From: Membranipora membranacea
Lineage: Eukaryota > Bryozoa > Gymnolaemata > Cheilostomatida > Membraniporidae
Length of the DNA: 64,000 nucleotides
Assembly: GCA_914767715.1 (NCBI GenBank)
Contig: OU612072.1
Location: forward strand, 12,276,001 to 12,340,000
Direction of reading: 5' to 3'
Positions 10,318 through 21,337 of the stretch are shown piece after piece. How positions within the stretch are numbered: position 1 is the stretch's first letter; the number at the start of each line of letters is the position of its first letter. A program made the translations under genes and the position numbers. A model generated the notes under the pieces. The model was not told the DNA's origin. It did not search any database and saw only the letters and a program-made list of their open reading frames with translations.

Positions 10318-13300
10318 TTGTTCTAATTGAATTTTAAATTTAATAGTTCACTTAACGACAGCCTTGCTGGTGCCTCTGTATCCCCAGAGCTAAAATATTG
10401 AATAAATTTCAGCAGCTCAGTCAGTCAAATAGATATTTTGTTGAATTTAATATATTGTGCAATCATTTGAGAATTTTGATACAACAGGAAGTGCAGTATC
10501 ACAGTATCATAGAATCGGTAAACACGATTTGAAGCTTGTGATAATTATAAGTCAACTGGATACTAAAACAATATGCAGTTTCTTAGTATCATTGAATAAA
10601 AAAAAAGGGCAAATGATGACTTGTGATAATTATAATTATGTTTGGCTAGTGTAATAATTTCATCGCTCATAAATCACATCAAATATTGTCTGGTCTGTGT
10701 GTAGTGAAACTTATGGGTATAGTGGCACTCTTATGGCTTGAATATTTATATTTGACCCGATAAAAATATAATATTATCTGTAACCATAATACTGCACATT
10801 TATTCCCATCATAAGAAGTTACATCTTAACTCTTGAGTGAAGTAGGAAGTGTACCTACACATAGAACCCTTGATTAAAATAGATATCCCACTCACTCATG
10901 AAGGAGTAGACTCAGAGCAACCTAAATACACCTTGTTGTGTACACGGCCCAATTCAGTTTGTTTTTTTAAATAGGGCAATACATCAGCCACAGACATCCC
11001 CTGACAGGCAGGAATAGAACTTTGGGAAAACTGAGATGGATGAAGTGAAGAAGTAGTAATAATCAGAGGATTAAGTTCTATTGATTATCAGTACTAATCA
11101 TAAATATTTTATAACTAGTATTAGCTATTATTAGTATTATTAACTAGTAAAATTCAAAGTCTAATCACTTACACAAAACAAACAGCAAGAGATTTGCTCC
11201 CAATATAAGATATTCGTTTTTATATTGAAAGCTATATCATGTTTACATGGTCAGAACCAGCCAAGAGTGGCTCCACAGTCATCAGTTATAATATTCATCA
11301 AATTTTATTTCTGATGAGCCGGTTTTGGTGTTGTCATATTACTTTCAATGATCATATCAAGAGCAAGCTGGAAAGAAATCCGTTACAAATGATCCCTTGG
11401 ATTTCCCAGGGATTCCTTAATAGTGCGGTGTGTTCCAGAGATTCCCACCTTCAATTCAATGTTGTGATATCATAAGTCGAAATGTTAATAATGATTGATC
11501 TAAACTGTGCGTGCCAATCCTTTTTATTCAGGATTGGCCACCTTTTGTTGGGGAGAATAGTAATTGGTCGCACAACTTTTCAGATAGATGATACAGTTGA
11601 TGGGAATTACCAGGGCTGTATCCAATGAATTTAAGTGGTAGGGCTAGGCGCAGAGAGAGGTAAAATGCTGATAGCAAGTTTTAAGAGTAACAACCCAGTG
11701 AAGGCGCCTCTCATGTGAAAATATGTTTACTGATTTTTACAGAATTCTTTGTTGTGACCGATCAGCCAAGTGGAACCTTGCGTGGGGAGGACCATATTGC
11801 TGTGATATATATCAGCATCATGATTAGTGTTTTCTTTTTGTACTATGAGGTTATATTGATACACATAAACAGTGAGCTGAGAGCCTAATGTATGCCAGAT
11901 TTCGAATCTCTCTACTCCATTACATGTCCCCACTACTTTGCAGGGCTATTGGTATCATTATCTAGAAGTTATTTCAGATAGTGTTTTTGAAGTAAAGTGG
12001 AGATAATTCATTTTCTATTAACAGTTAATGTGTATCAACAGAGCAGTGGATGGGGTTGGGGGGGCAATTTACTTTCTTGCACATTCTGAGCCACTATCAG
12101 CTAATTCATGTATTTGCTTTTACGCTGTTTTATTTGGCAGACAATATCATCCTGGACTAATGAATTTGATGCATATTTAGTCTTCGGGTCTTCACTTTAA
12201 GAAGAAAGGTAGAAGCTATGTCTTGGTCTATAGTCTTGGTAGCATTAAAATATAACCCAATCATTAAAGCAGTAAAAAAAAATTTTGCCACAGAGAACCA
12301 TGGTCAAAAGTGTGTTTTAATGATGTGATGCAGTGTTAGACTGTGTCAAGTGCGACATTGATGACATTTTATTTCCATACCATTCATGTACTTAGCCAAC
12401 CACAAAACTTATTAAACTGTAAAAACACACTGCCAAAGCCAATTTGTTCTTTTTGACTTATGGGTATCCATTAACTTATTTTCTGCTTATCCACACAAAT
12501 GTGTCAGTCTTCTTATCCTTTGACAGGTCAGTGCGAGGTCACTAAACAAAATCTTTTTTTTGTAAATTAAAATCTGCAGTTTTTACTCCGAGAAGCATCA
12601 GATTATAAATAAATTCATCGCACTTGTTGAATACGCTATACATGCTCATTTTATAGTCTTTGTCTATGATAGTGTGGATTAGAAAGCTGGACATGAAGCA
12701 AGATGTCTTTGGCTGCAATCAATCTGAATAAAACTGCAATCATACCAATCAATACCAAAAATATACCAAACCAAACTCAGAATACTCATTATATGCATTC
12801 AATTCGCTGGTACAAAGTTTTTGCTATTGCTGATCTAGAAATTGCAGAGGACAACTAGTCAAGCACTTCTTTAGGAGAATCATATACTATGTCCAAGGGA
12901 GTCAGCCTAAGGGATGAGATAGGCAATGGATCAACTTCTTTAATGCGTGGGAGTCTGGAAGCTGGTCTGACGAGTAATTATGTTCCCTAATATTAGTAAC
13001 CAGTCTGTCTGTCATTGCTGACCTATTTGGGCATCATCAATCTAGTCATCACTGTATCTGACCATACTGCTTCTTTCATGATTCATTCATTTTGCTTGTT
13101 AACAGTTCAATTTTGTTAAACGTTTTGGTGTAGAAAGCAAAAGAAGGGTTGCTATGGTATGCTATGCAATGGTCATAAAAGTCTGTACCTGGGTTTGATC
13201 ACCAAATTAATGATGCATTGTTGCCGTCATAAACTGAATCTAACTAGGCACTTCTGGATTAAATTGGAGTTTGAAGTCATTGTGTTGAAAAAGGAAGCGG

Positions 13301-13747
13301 GTTTGTTTGAATTTCGGGATTACCAACAGTTTTAATCAAATAACAATCAAAAATGTGCCAACTTGAATGAATTGATCTAGTTATTAGTCCTTGACCTCAT
13401 ACAATCGTTGTTTTTACATGTTGAAATTGCAGAAAACGATTGTATTGCAATAATGTGTTTTCCTAAACTCATAATTCCACATGATGAAACACTATATTTC
13501 CTGGATTTATCAAATATTTAATTTTTTATGGTTTTGAGTTGTAAAAGATCCTTTTTTACATGATAAGATAGCAGAAAGAAGTGATCAAAAGTCTTTTTAC
13601 CCATCGATACAAATCCCACTTATTAAGTGCAACTCATCAATGGATTATAAATTGCGTACAATAAATATTTGCAAAAAGAGAATCATAAATTGAACATACA
13701 TTGGTACTCTCAATTTTTTGCCTCAAGTTGCTACGTGCAAGGACTAC

Positions 13748-13754
13748 TATAAAT
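13748..13754 (+). promoter_or_regulatory. TATA box of E
   Basis: TATAAAT lies 100 bases upstream of the E start and is kept at the same distance before E' (38303-38309). The pseudogene E3 has TATGAAT at the same place. Confidence 0.5.
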
Positions 13755-13847
13755 TTAAGTAGATTTTACATTTAAACCACACTCACAAATTTGCAACAGC
13801 TGAAACTTGTCTGAAGATTCAACACTGCAAGGATAGGAAATACTGAA

Positions 13848-15465
13848 ATGAATATGGGCAAAGAGAATAATAATGATCAGAAGATAATCTATTATCAAAT
13901 GCTTATACTAGTACAAACTATTTTAGCAATCGGAAGTGTAACTTTATTAACAATTATCTTTACAACAGATGGTCAAGCATTTGGAATCGGCCATCAAACT
14001 TATGCTCATAGTCCAATCAGCACAGAAAAGGTAAGTATCTAAACCCCCTATGTAACAACAACCTGGCATTTATTGTCTACTCATTTAATCTGGCTCTGAG
14101 AACAATTTGTGCATCGGTTTTGATTTCTCTGGTTAAGTTAATTATGTTAGCGTTCTGTGAAACGAAACTGAGCACACAAAGCATGTTGCACTCACTTTTT
14201 TAATAAATTTTATTGACTGGCATACTCATTTCGAAGGATATTTTCCATTAGGAGGCATTTCCATTAGAATTAAGTAGTAGAAAGCTTGTATTTCTGTCTC
14301 CAGACAAATGCAGTATTTGAAAACGAAGTAAACAGAGAAAAAAGGCAAATACTTTCCAACAGACTGGCTCTCTCACCACGGAGACTACCGGCAGCTCAGC
14401 TCCAAGTACGAATGCCTATGACATGTGAATTAGAGGAACCTGAACAGGTATGATTGTTATCTTCATTGTTAATATTGTACACTTATTTTTGGAGACATAT
14501 TCTAAAAAATTTCACTCACTGACTTTTTAGAGATGAGCATAATGATCGGGCACGATCCAATATTTACCTGGTAGAAATTTCTGCAATAGAATGCCAAGGG
14601 AATCGGGATAAATAATGGGAAATATTTGCTCAGCATTATTCAATTTTTAGACCACCAGCCAGCGATTATCATCCATTTGTCCTGTTAACTTAAAGTACTT
14701 GCCTAACCACCCATCATCTGCAATCGTATATAATTTTTACCATCACTTTCTTCATCAAAGCAAAATGTGTTCAATCTTTGGAGTTGTCTTTCTTCAGGAT
14801 TCTATGTTCAGTACTTCAGTTAATATTGGCAGTTAAGGTGTAATTTAGATTTAAATTCTTTCTCATAAATTACTTCTACCAGTTTAGGAAACTTTTTCTA
14901 ATTAAATGTGTTTAGCACAAAGTTAACTGATCAAGGGTTTAATGATAGTTTTAACATCTAATGGGCAAATAACTAGTGGAAATTTGTTGCAAAGTCAGGA
15001 TCCTGAGATTTAAGCTTCAATCAGTTATCTTTGAGCTATAAAAACTAGAACTTAATTTACCAAGCTGGCAGCAAAAGTTTAAAGGTGGTAAATTTTTGAT
15101 TGATTACCCCAGAGAATTCGCGCTTTTGCACATTGCTTGCTAAAATTCACTCCTCCACTCAACTTTGTAATAAACACTCCCACCATATATAGCTAAAATT
15201 GAAACCAAACTAGATCATAAGTGCATGCATAATGTTCTATATTGGTTACAGTGATGAGAATGGTGAATATGGTTGAAGGGTATCGATAGCTTGTTAACTT
15301 CACACCTTTTAGCCCATCTGATTGAGTTTTGTCACATCCTGTTTTTTTTCTGATTTTCAGCAGGGCACACTGAGCCTTCTGATCCCATGTTCTGTGGCAA
15401 CAGCTACTACAACATGCTGTGGAGTCAATCCAAGACTGACATGTCAGTGTGTAACTGACGACTGA
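13848..15465 (+). CDS. Gene E: type II anchored small Cys-rich proprotein (143 aa, 3 exons)
   Basis: Exons are 13848-14030, 14304-14447 and 15361-15465, introns phase 0. Start may be Met1 or Met3 (ATGAATATG). The tail contains NNNDQKIIYYQ, followed by one helix at about residues 18-40. Exon 2 has NREKR (about residues 71-75), then a Pro/Arg-rich stretch with SPRR and one Cys. Exon 3 has C-x8-CC-GVNPRLTC-x-C and ends VTDD. The intron 2 acceptor is a NAGNAG pair (CAGCAG), so one Gln may be optional. The mature peptide would have about 68 residues and six cysteines. It aligns with D over its whole length and is most similar in the last exon. Function unknown. Confidence 0.8.
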
Positions 15466-16304
15466 GCACCATCTTCTATTTAATATTTACTCTAATTACA
15501 ATTATTGCTAATATATAAAGAATACGATTTATAATAATTTCTGTTGCGTATGAATAATCTTAGCAGTATTCCATTAATCAGCTTGCCTTTGAACGTTGAG
15601 AATACCCTTCAAGGAAAGTTGATACCGTTTATTTATGCATATATCAAATAATATCATGATAACACAACTATCATATATACCCTCTCTTGGGTTATGACAC
15701 AGTTATCTGCTGCAATCATAACAATATCATCAAGCATATTATCATCAAATTATGGTTTTGACTTAGCATTTTATCACAATAATTAAAGGCATAATTTGGA
15801 AAACAACTAGATCGATTAAAATTCAACAACTTAGGTAAATATATTTTGCATTTTGCTTTGGTTTTTAAAACTGCTACTGAAATATAAATCAGTTTTTTGT
15901 TATTTTGTATTTTTCCAGCAATATTTTTTCCTAACATACTTGAAATATTTTTCAAAATATTATAAATTATTTATTGTAGCAATAAATCATCCATGCTATT
16001 ACCTCTGTACGCAAAATCTGTAAACTATAACAATGCAATTGGACGAGTAGGCCCAGAAGAAGATTACGTATTAGCCAAAATTTTCAAAAAAAGAAAATAA
16101 TATTGTTTGCTTTTAATACCTGGCCCTTCCATCCTTAATATTGTGTATTTTGATGTACAGGTATTTTTGAATTTTTTCCAAACACTTGGTGTGTCTGTAT
16201 TATGATAACTATGATGTTCGACATTCGGGTCTCACATCAATCTCCAAGTTGATCCATCATTAAGGGGGCTGTGAAGAGCACACACTCATGCAAGAAATCA
16301 TGCA
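15466..16304 (+). other. E 3' flank, nothing recognised
   Basis: AT-rich DNA, conserved in copy 2 at about 97%. The open frame on the minus strand at 15716-15955 is low-complexity and is cut short in copy 2. Confidence 0.35.
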
Positions 16305-17136
16305 GTCATTTGTACCAGCAGCACCAGCAGATTTTTTTGGTGATGTTTTCCGCCGCCTTCTCTTGGAGATATTGTAAAACATCCAAGAAATCAACATAGG
16401 GATTATCAAACTTATTTTCCCTTATCAGCTTAAAACAAACCCAAAATTGACCCTTTCAATATTCGCTTGTGAGATTAGAAAGCCCTTGTGGGAGGTCACT
16501 TCAGGGTTTTTGACTAGTGTCCCACATTTTCTGTATATGGAATCTGCTTTTATACATAGGCCACATAACTATGCAAATATATTGACTTACCATTTTTGTC
16601 AAGAGTCACAGTACTTAGTACTTATATCCTGACTAAAACTAAGGTGTCAACCACCCGTTCTCTGGCGAATACGGCCTCATATCAACTGTTTGGTCATTGT
16701 TAAATCTCCTGAAATAGTTGAGCGACTTTATATGCATATAGGCATAGGGTTCCTTAGCAAAAGACCCTTCCAATGAATTCTCCTCCCAATAATTTAACTT
16801 GACAATCCCGGCTAATTTGGGTGATTTGTCAAACAGCACCATTTGCATACTTTTCCATTTGAACCGAGAAGTAACACAAAACATAATAATATACACTTAC
16901 GAGCTCAAATAATCATTTGTCACAAGTGCATCATTCATAGACATTAACAATGGTGTGGAACAGGTGCACCCTATTATGAGCGAAGTTGACTGCGAAAACG
17001 GCCAGCAATTTGGTTGATACAGTGGGGTTTGGTTATCACTTCCATGCATCATAATTCTTATATTAATATCCTTCATACCAGAGCTTGTTTGGTTCAAGAT
17101 TAGCTGGAGCTTACGATTGCAAAAGGTACATGACAA
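16305..17136 (-). pseudogene. G: decayed minus-strand ORF region, unidentified
   Basis: Three successive minus-strand frames look protein-like: 17136-16897, about 16880-16639, and about 16560-16305. In copy 2 the third frame is open (40983-40789, with KLLRENKFDNPYVDFLDVL). Here a one-base loss at about 16430 brings stops into it. The first frame ends at a good donor (GTAAGT). I do not recognise the protein. It may be a relic of a cellular gene or of a transposon captured in the E unit. Confidence 0.3.
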
Positions 17137-17783
17137 TTTTACCTACAAGGGCTGTGAATCAAGTTTCAAAAAAAAATTTACCATACAACCCTTTGTTGCT
17201 TGGTTTGTATCTTTAAGGCTCATCACTATGAGATGGACCAACCCATCCAGTCAAATAAGGATACACATATTATTCAATGTATGCTTTGACTGCAACGAAA
17301 GATATTTGAAAGTAAAGCTTGATGATTTCGTTAGACAAAGTGATTTATTATGTATATCAATTGGAAATTTGTGCAGACTTTGTTGAAGGCATGATGCCTC
17401 ATAACCGTATTGACTCCAATCTGGTTAGTGACAGACCAGCTAATCTGATTTTTATGCGCTCTTGGCAACAATACTTGAAACTGTTTGAGCTGCGACACGG
17501 AAACAGACCGCATTTAGCCGAGTTGCGCTACATGTTGTTTATATGTAGCCGAGCTCCGCCACTCCAATTTATTTTTGCTCTGGTAGCAGTTCTTCTACTG
17601 TAGTTGTCAGTTCCACCTAGAAAAGTTTGTAAAGTACTTTTTGTACAGATTCTGCTAAATAGCTTGTGGTTCGGCTTGGGGCTGCCCCCGAGACTTTGCT
17701 GGTTGGGTAATTATATATGGGTCAATTCTGAACAATTCTAGAATTGTTCAGACAATTCTTGGGCATGAAAGGCAGTGGAAGTG

Positions 17784-18338
17784 ATAGACTGTGTCAAGTG
17801 TGACATTGATGACATTTGTATTTCCATACCATTCATGTACTAAGCCAACTACAAAGCTTATTAAACTGTAAAAACACAACTGGCGAAGTAAATTCTTTTC
17901 TTTTTGCCTTATGGGTATCCATTAATTTCTTCTTTTTTCCATATCCTCACATATACGTCGATCTTATCCTTTGACAGGTCAGTACGAGGTCACTAAACAA
18001 AAAAATAATTTCTAAGTTCAAATCTGCAGTTTTTACTCCGAGAAGCATCAGATTACAAATCAATTCATCACACTTGCTGAATAAGCTATACGTGCTCATC
18101 TTATAGTCTTAGTCTATGATAGTGTGGATTAGAAAGCTGGACATGAGGGAAAATGTCTATGACTGCAATCAATCTGAATAAAACTGCAATCATACCAATT
18201 GATACCAAAAAAATACCAAACCAAACTCAAAATAATCATAATACTCATTTAATTTTCTGGGAAATTTGATAGGACCACCAAACTATCACTTCAAGGAATT
18301 TTATGACTTGAAATGCCGCTATCATAAATGCCACAAAA
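17784..18338 (+). repeat. Truncated start of an additional E unit
   Basis: It matches 12337 onward and, more closely, 42268-42828, where the unit continues into pseudogene E3. Here it stops abruptly after CACAAAACC and continues as satellite sequence, so the E-like gene is absent. Confidence 0.6.
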
Positions 18339-18712
18339 CCAATAATTGGGCAGAATTCTTTACTCGCTTAGAAACGCTTGAAACTCTGTTTTGAGGTTCG
18401 AAATGACGTCCCTTTATCTCACATAAAATATTAGCTCCCTGTGACGACGCGTATTCTGTCGAGGTATTTTGTAAGAAATCGACAAAAATCGATGGGTACG
18501 GTCCTGGGGAAATAAGCCAATAATTGGGCAGAATTCTTTACTCGCCTAGAAACGCTTGAAACTCTGTTTTGAGGTTTGAAATGACGTCCCTATATCTCAT
18601 ATAAAGTATTAGCTCCCTGTGACGATGCGTATTCTGTCGAGGTATTTTGCAAGAAATCGACAAAAATCAATAGGTACGGTCGTGGGGACATTAGCCAATA
18701 ATTCATTAAAAA
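18339..18712 (+). repeat. Two satellite monomers within the gene cluster
   Basis: Two head-to-tail monomers of the same ~177 bp satellite that fills 48221-64000. Both edges carry CCAATAATT, so the insert holds a whole number of units. Open frames running through it (18590-18970, minus) are satellite artefacts. Confidence 0.8.
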
Positions 18713-19128
18713 TGTTTGAAACAATCCATCTCCATTTAAAAATTTAAACCAATAGATCATTATTATATATAACTTACTCAACAGAAAATGATTTGGACAT
18801 ATACTCACAAATAACAAAGCATTGTTATTAAATAGAATTAGGTTTGAGATGAGGGCCCACTTTGGTGAACTCTGAAATGCATGAACTCTATTAAAGAGGG
18901 AAATAATTATGCAGATTTTTGTATAATTTTGATCAATCAATTTGCTCCCAGATGGGGACACAAACCACAATAAATTGGTAAAACTACATAATCATAGCAG
19001 CGGTTTTTTCCTTGGGGGATTTTTCCGTGTTATTTCCCTGGAAAATAATCAATCATGGGAAAATTTTGGCAATCGATGACAAAGGATGATGAAATCCTGT
19101 CCTATCAACTAATCTTTTTTGTTTGCAG

Positions 19129-19335
19129 GTGATGACAGATGATTCAAGATGTATTTCTGGGATGAGAACTGTTTGCCGGAATATTCTCACACGTAGAACA
19201 GATATCATTTGTCATGACGCTTCAGTACCGCTCAACGCAGCTTCATTGAGGATGCAAGCAAAACTAGGACTGTCGGCATCATACAACCCACATAATAGTC
19301 TGAGCGTACCTATCAAAGGACAGTCAGCTGGCTGA
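19129..19335 (+). CDS. F: orphan terminal exon, Cys-containing (68 aa)
   Basis: A pyrimidine-rich tract and TTTGCAG precede an open frame in phase 0, the phase used by every intron of the cluster. It reads VMTDDSRC, then ISGMRTV, then C (a C-x7-C module), a LTRR basic motif, a third Cys (IICHD) and a 40-residue tail without cysteine. No exon with a membrane helix was found upstream; the satellite dimer and the truncated E unit lie there instead. It may be the remnant of a further family member, or its first exons were missed. No ATG start is claimed. Confidence 0.4.
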   Translation: MMTDDSRCISGMRTVCRNILTRRTDIICHDASVPLNAASLRMQAKLGLSASYNPHNSLSVPIKGQSAG

Positions 19336-21090
19336 GTGCAGTACCTTTCCTGTGACTATCTGTCCAGATAATGCATAGTAAAAGTTGAAACGGAATTGTT
19401 TTTTCTGGCATTTTTACCTGTATCATGAATCAATTGAGAATTGGTTTCAACTAATGAAACCATCATGTGTTAACAGTCATAGAATTTGAAACGCTTATTG
19501 GAACAGAAGAGTATTTAATAGAGCTTCTTTTTTTTCAGATTTATCAAAATTTACGGTATCAAACATTTTTCTGTTTTGTTTTGATCTATTATTCATATAT
19601 GAAAAAATGTGAGTTATAGGATATTAATGAACTTTCCTTTTTGATAATTATGCAACAACTCATTATGGTTACCTCGAAATCCTAAACACTGATAATGATA
19701 TTGTGACAAGAGTGAGTTTCTGCTTCATGTTATCCAAGAGGGCTTAGGGAGGTGTACGAGGAATTTATGTAGGCAATATTGATAACTCTGATCAATTCTG
19801 GTCTAGAATGCAGGTAATGGAAGCCTGGATTGCTCCTGTCCTCGATTCGCGTGCAGGCAGATTGAATCCAACTTATGCTACAGTGTCTTAGGTTCTCAGT
19901 TCAAAACCTGTTCTTGTTTATTTTTGTTAGCGCACATGAAGCCGCCAACAAGCTTGCGTAACTGCCCTCAATGGATGTAATTTATAAGTCAACAGACAGA
20001 CACATCATACCCGCAATTTGACTAACATATTTAATCTATATAGCACTATGGTTACGGCTAAAAATTATCCATAAATAAGTGCTTCCTTGACAAGGTGTAC
20101 AAATGATCTTTTCTTGAGAATCCCTCTGTGTATTTATGTTTTTACTTCCTTCTGTTTAATAACCACTATTGCCTCTTCTACCGAGAATAACCAACCGGCG
20201 AGAGCCTGATAGGGTGATGAGCAACCAATCATTGTAAGGTTTTGTTTACTTGAAGAGGCCAGTCACCACTTAATAATTTCAGATAACCAACCTATAAACT
20301 TAAAAAAAATCTGAAAATTGCTTTCCTACCTAGCCTTTGGTGCATACCTCTATCTATCTTCATACTCCTAAATGACTTTAGACTTTAGATCTATTCCCCA
20401 TGTGGTACAATCTGATGGCTCTAAGATTTTGTTTACTTTCAGAGGCCAGTCACCAATTAACAATTTCAGATATCAAGACTTCGGTGCAATTATTTTTGCA
20501 GCACAACTGCATTCCGGTTTGCGATGAAATCATGTTTATTTTTACTAGTGTAACGCTATAGGGTGAATCTGTTCCCAATGTCGCTAAAAGTGGCACTGAG
20601 GCTTTTTATTCTTATTGAGTCATCTAGATAATTTTTGAAATGCAGCAAAACTGCTTAGTTGTTGTGAGTTTGCTGAAGAATGAGTGGAAAGAAAAGCGTT
20701 CCGGGTACATTGAATATTCAAAAAATTGCTATCAGGGACCCTTTCATGTGTATTGTTAAGTTCTCAGAAGCTTACACTAAGTACATGTACGTGATGCTAA
20801 CTAGATTGCTCAATATTGCACCATCTCTGCGACAAATGTAATAAAAGAAAATAGCCTTGTCACACGGTCACAGAAAAGTGCCCCACTTACATGGATAAGG
20901 AACTTTGTTTTTAATGTTTGAATCGTTTTAGAAAAAATGCTAATAAGTTGTGTCCCTTGGGGCGTATAATGCAAATTCCACCTGCATCAGTCACTTGTGA
21001 GAAAATCTGCACTTTCCTACATTTCGGTGGTTAAATTAGATTACCGTGTACAGCATGCTAATAATAACACTTTTGCAGAGCAGTTGTCAC
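19336..21090 (+). other. Intergenic F-B, nothing recognised
   Basis: About 1.75 kb without a supported gene. It has a pair of direct repeats of about 48 bases (20239-20287 and 20427-20474), both containing GAGGCCAGTCACCA. Confidence 0.35.
20239..20474 (+). repeat. Pair of ~48 bp direct repeats
   Basis: TTTTGTTTACTT...GAGGCCAGTCACCA..TTAA.AATTTCAGATA occurs twice, 188 bases apart. The purpose is unknown. Confidence 0.5.
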
Positions 21091-21122
21091 GGCAACGCTC
21101 ACCTGCAATCACCCACTCTATT
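21091..21122 (+). promoter_or_regulatory. Conserved promoter block of B
   Basis: GGCAAC..TCACCTGC..TCACCCACTC as in A, but the TATATAT of A is CTATTATT here. It lies 247 bases before the B start, compared with 225 for A. Confidence 0.45.
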
Positions 21123-21337
21123 ATTGTTATTTTTCCATGAAGGAAAAAATAAAAAACGATATTTATTTCGAGTATGATTTTTGGTTCCTGTTTGTTCTGT
21201 GCAAAGTCACGAAGAATGAGTCATAATCTTACAGATCTTCACTTTGCAGGTCTGCAACTGTCATTAGCAGGTTGACATTTCAAGCAGGTGCTTGTTATTT
21301 TTCAAGCCTCCGGAATTCATTGTGAAATCTCGAAAAC

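Larger units (their letters stand above)
9429..12336 (+). other. Intergenic D-E, no gene recognised
   Basis: About 2.9 kb, AT-rich, repeated in copy 2 (33367-36900, which has an additional 621 bp). It holds a degenerate tandem repeat (9995-10093) and a TA microsatellite. Short open frames such as 11239-11475 differ between the copies without a coding pattern. Confidence 0.4.
12337..17783 (+). repeat. E unit, copy 1 (5.4 kb segmental repeat)
   Basis: This segment contains the E upstream region, gene E and the G remnants. Its first bases (TAGACTGTGTCAAG) recur at 17784, 36901 and 42268, which marks the start of further units. Copies are thus 12337-17783, 36901-42267, the diverged 42268-48220 and a truncated 17784-18338. 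Confidence 0.65.

Noticed and set aside
17319-17603. 94-codon plus-strand open frame in the E unit (also 41802-42086)
   Set aside because: The differences I noted between the copies change residues (I to S, E to K, P to T), there are no splice signals or homologues, and it overlaps other frames. Protein-like look alone is not enough.
18590-18970. 126-codon minus-strand open frame
   Set aside because: It crosses from unique DNA into the satellite dimer, and its satellite part reappears in other monomer frames.
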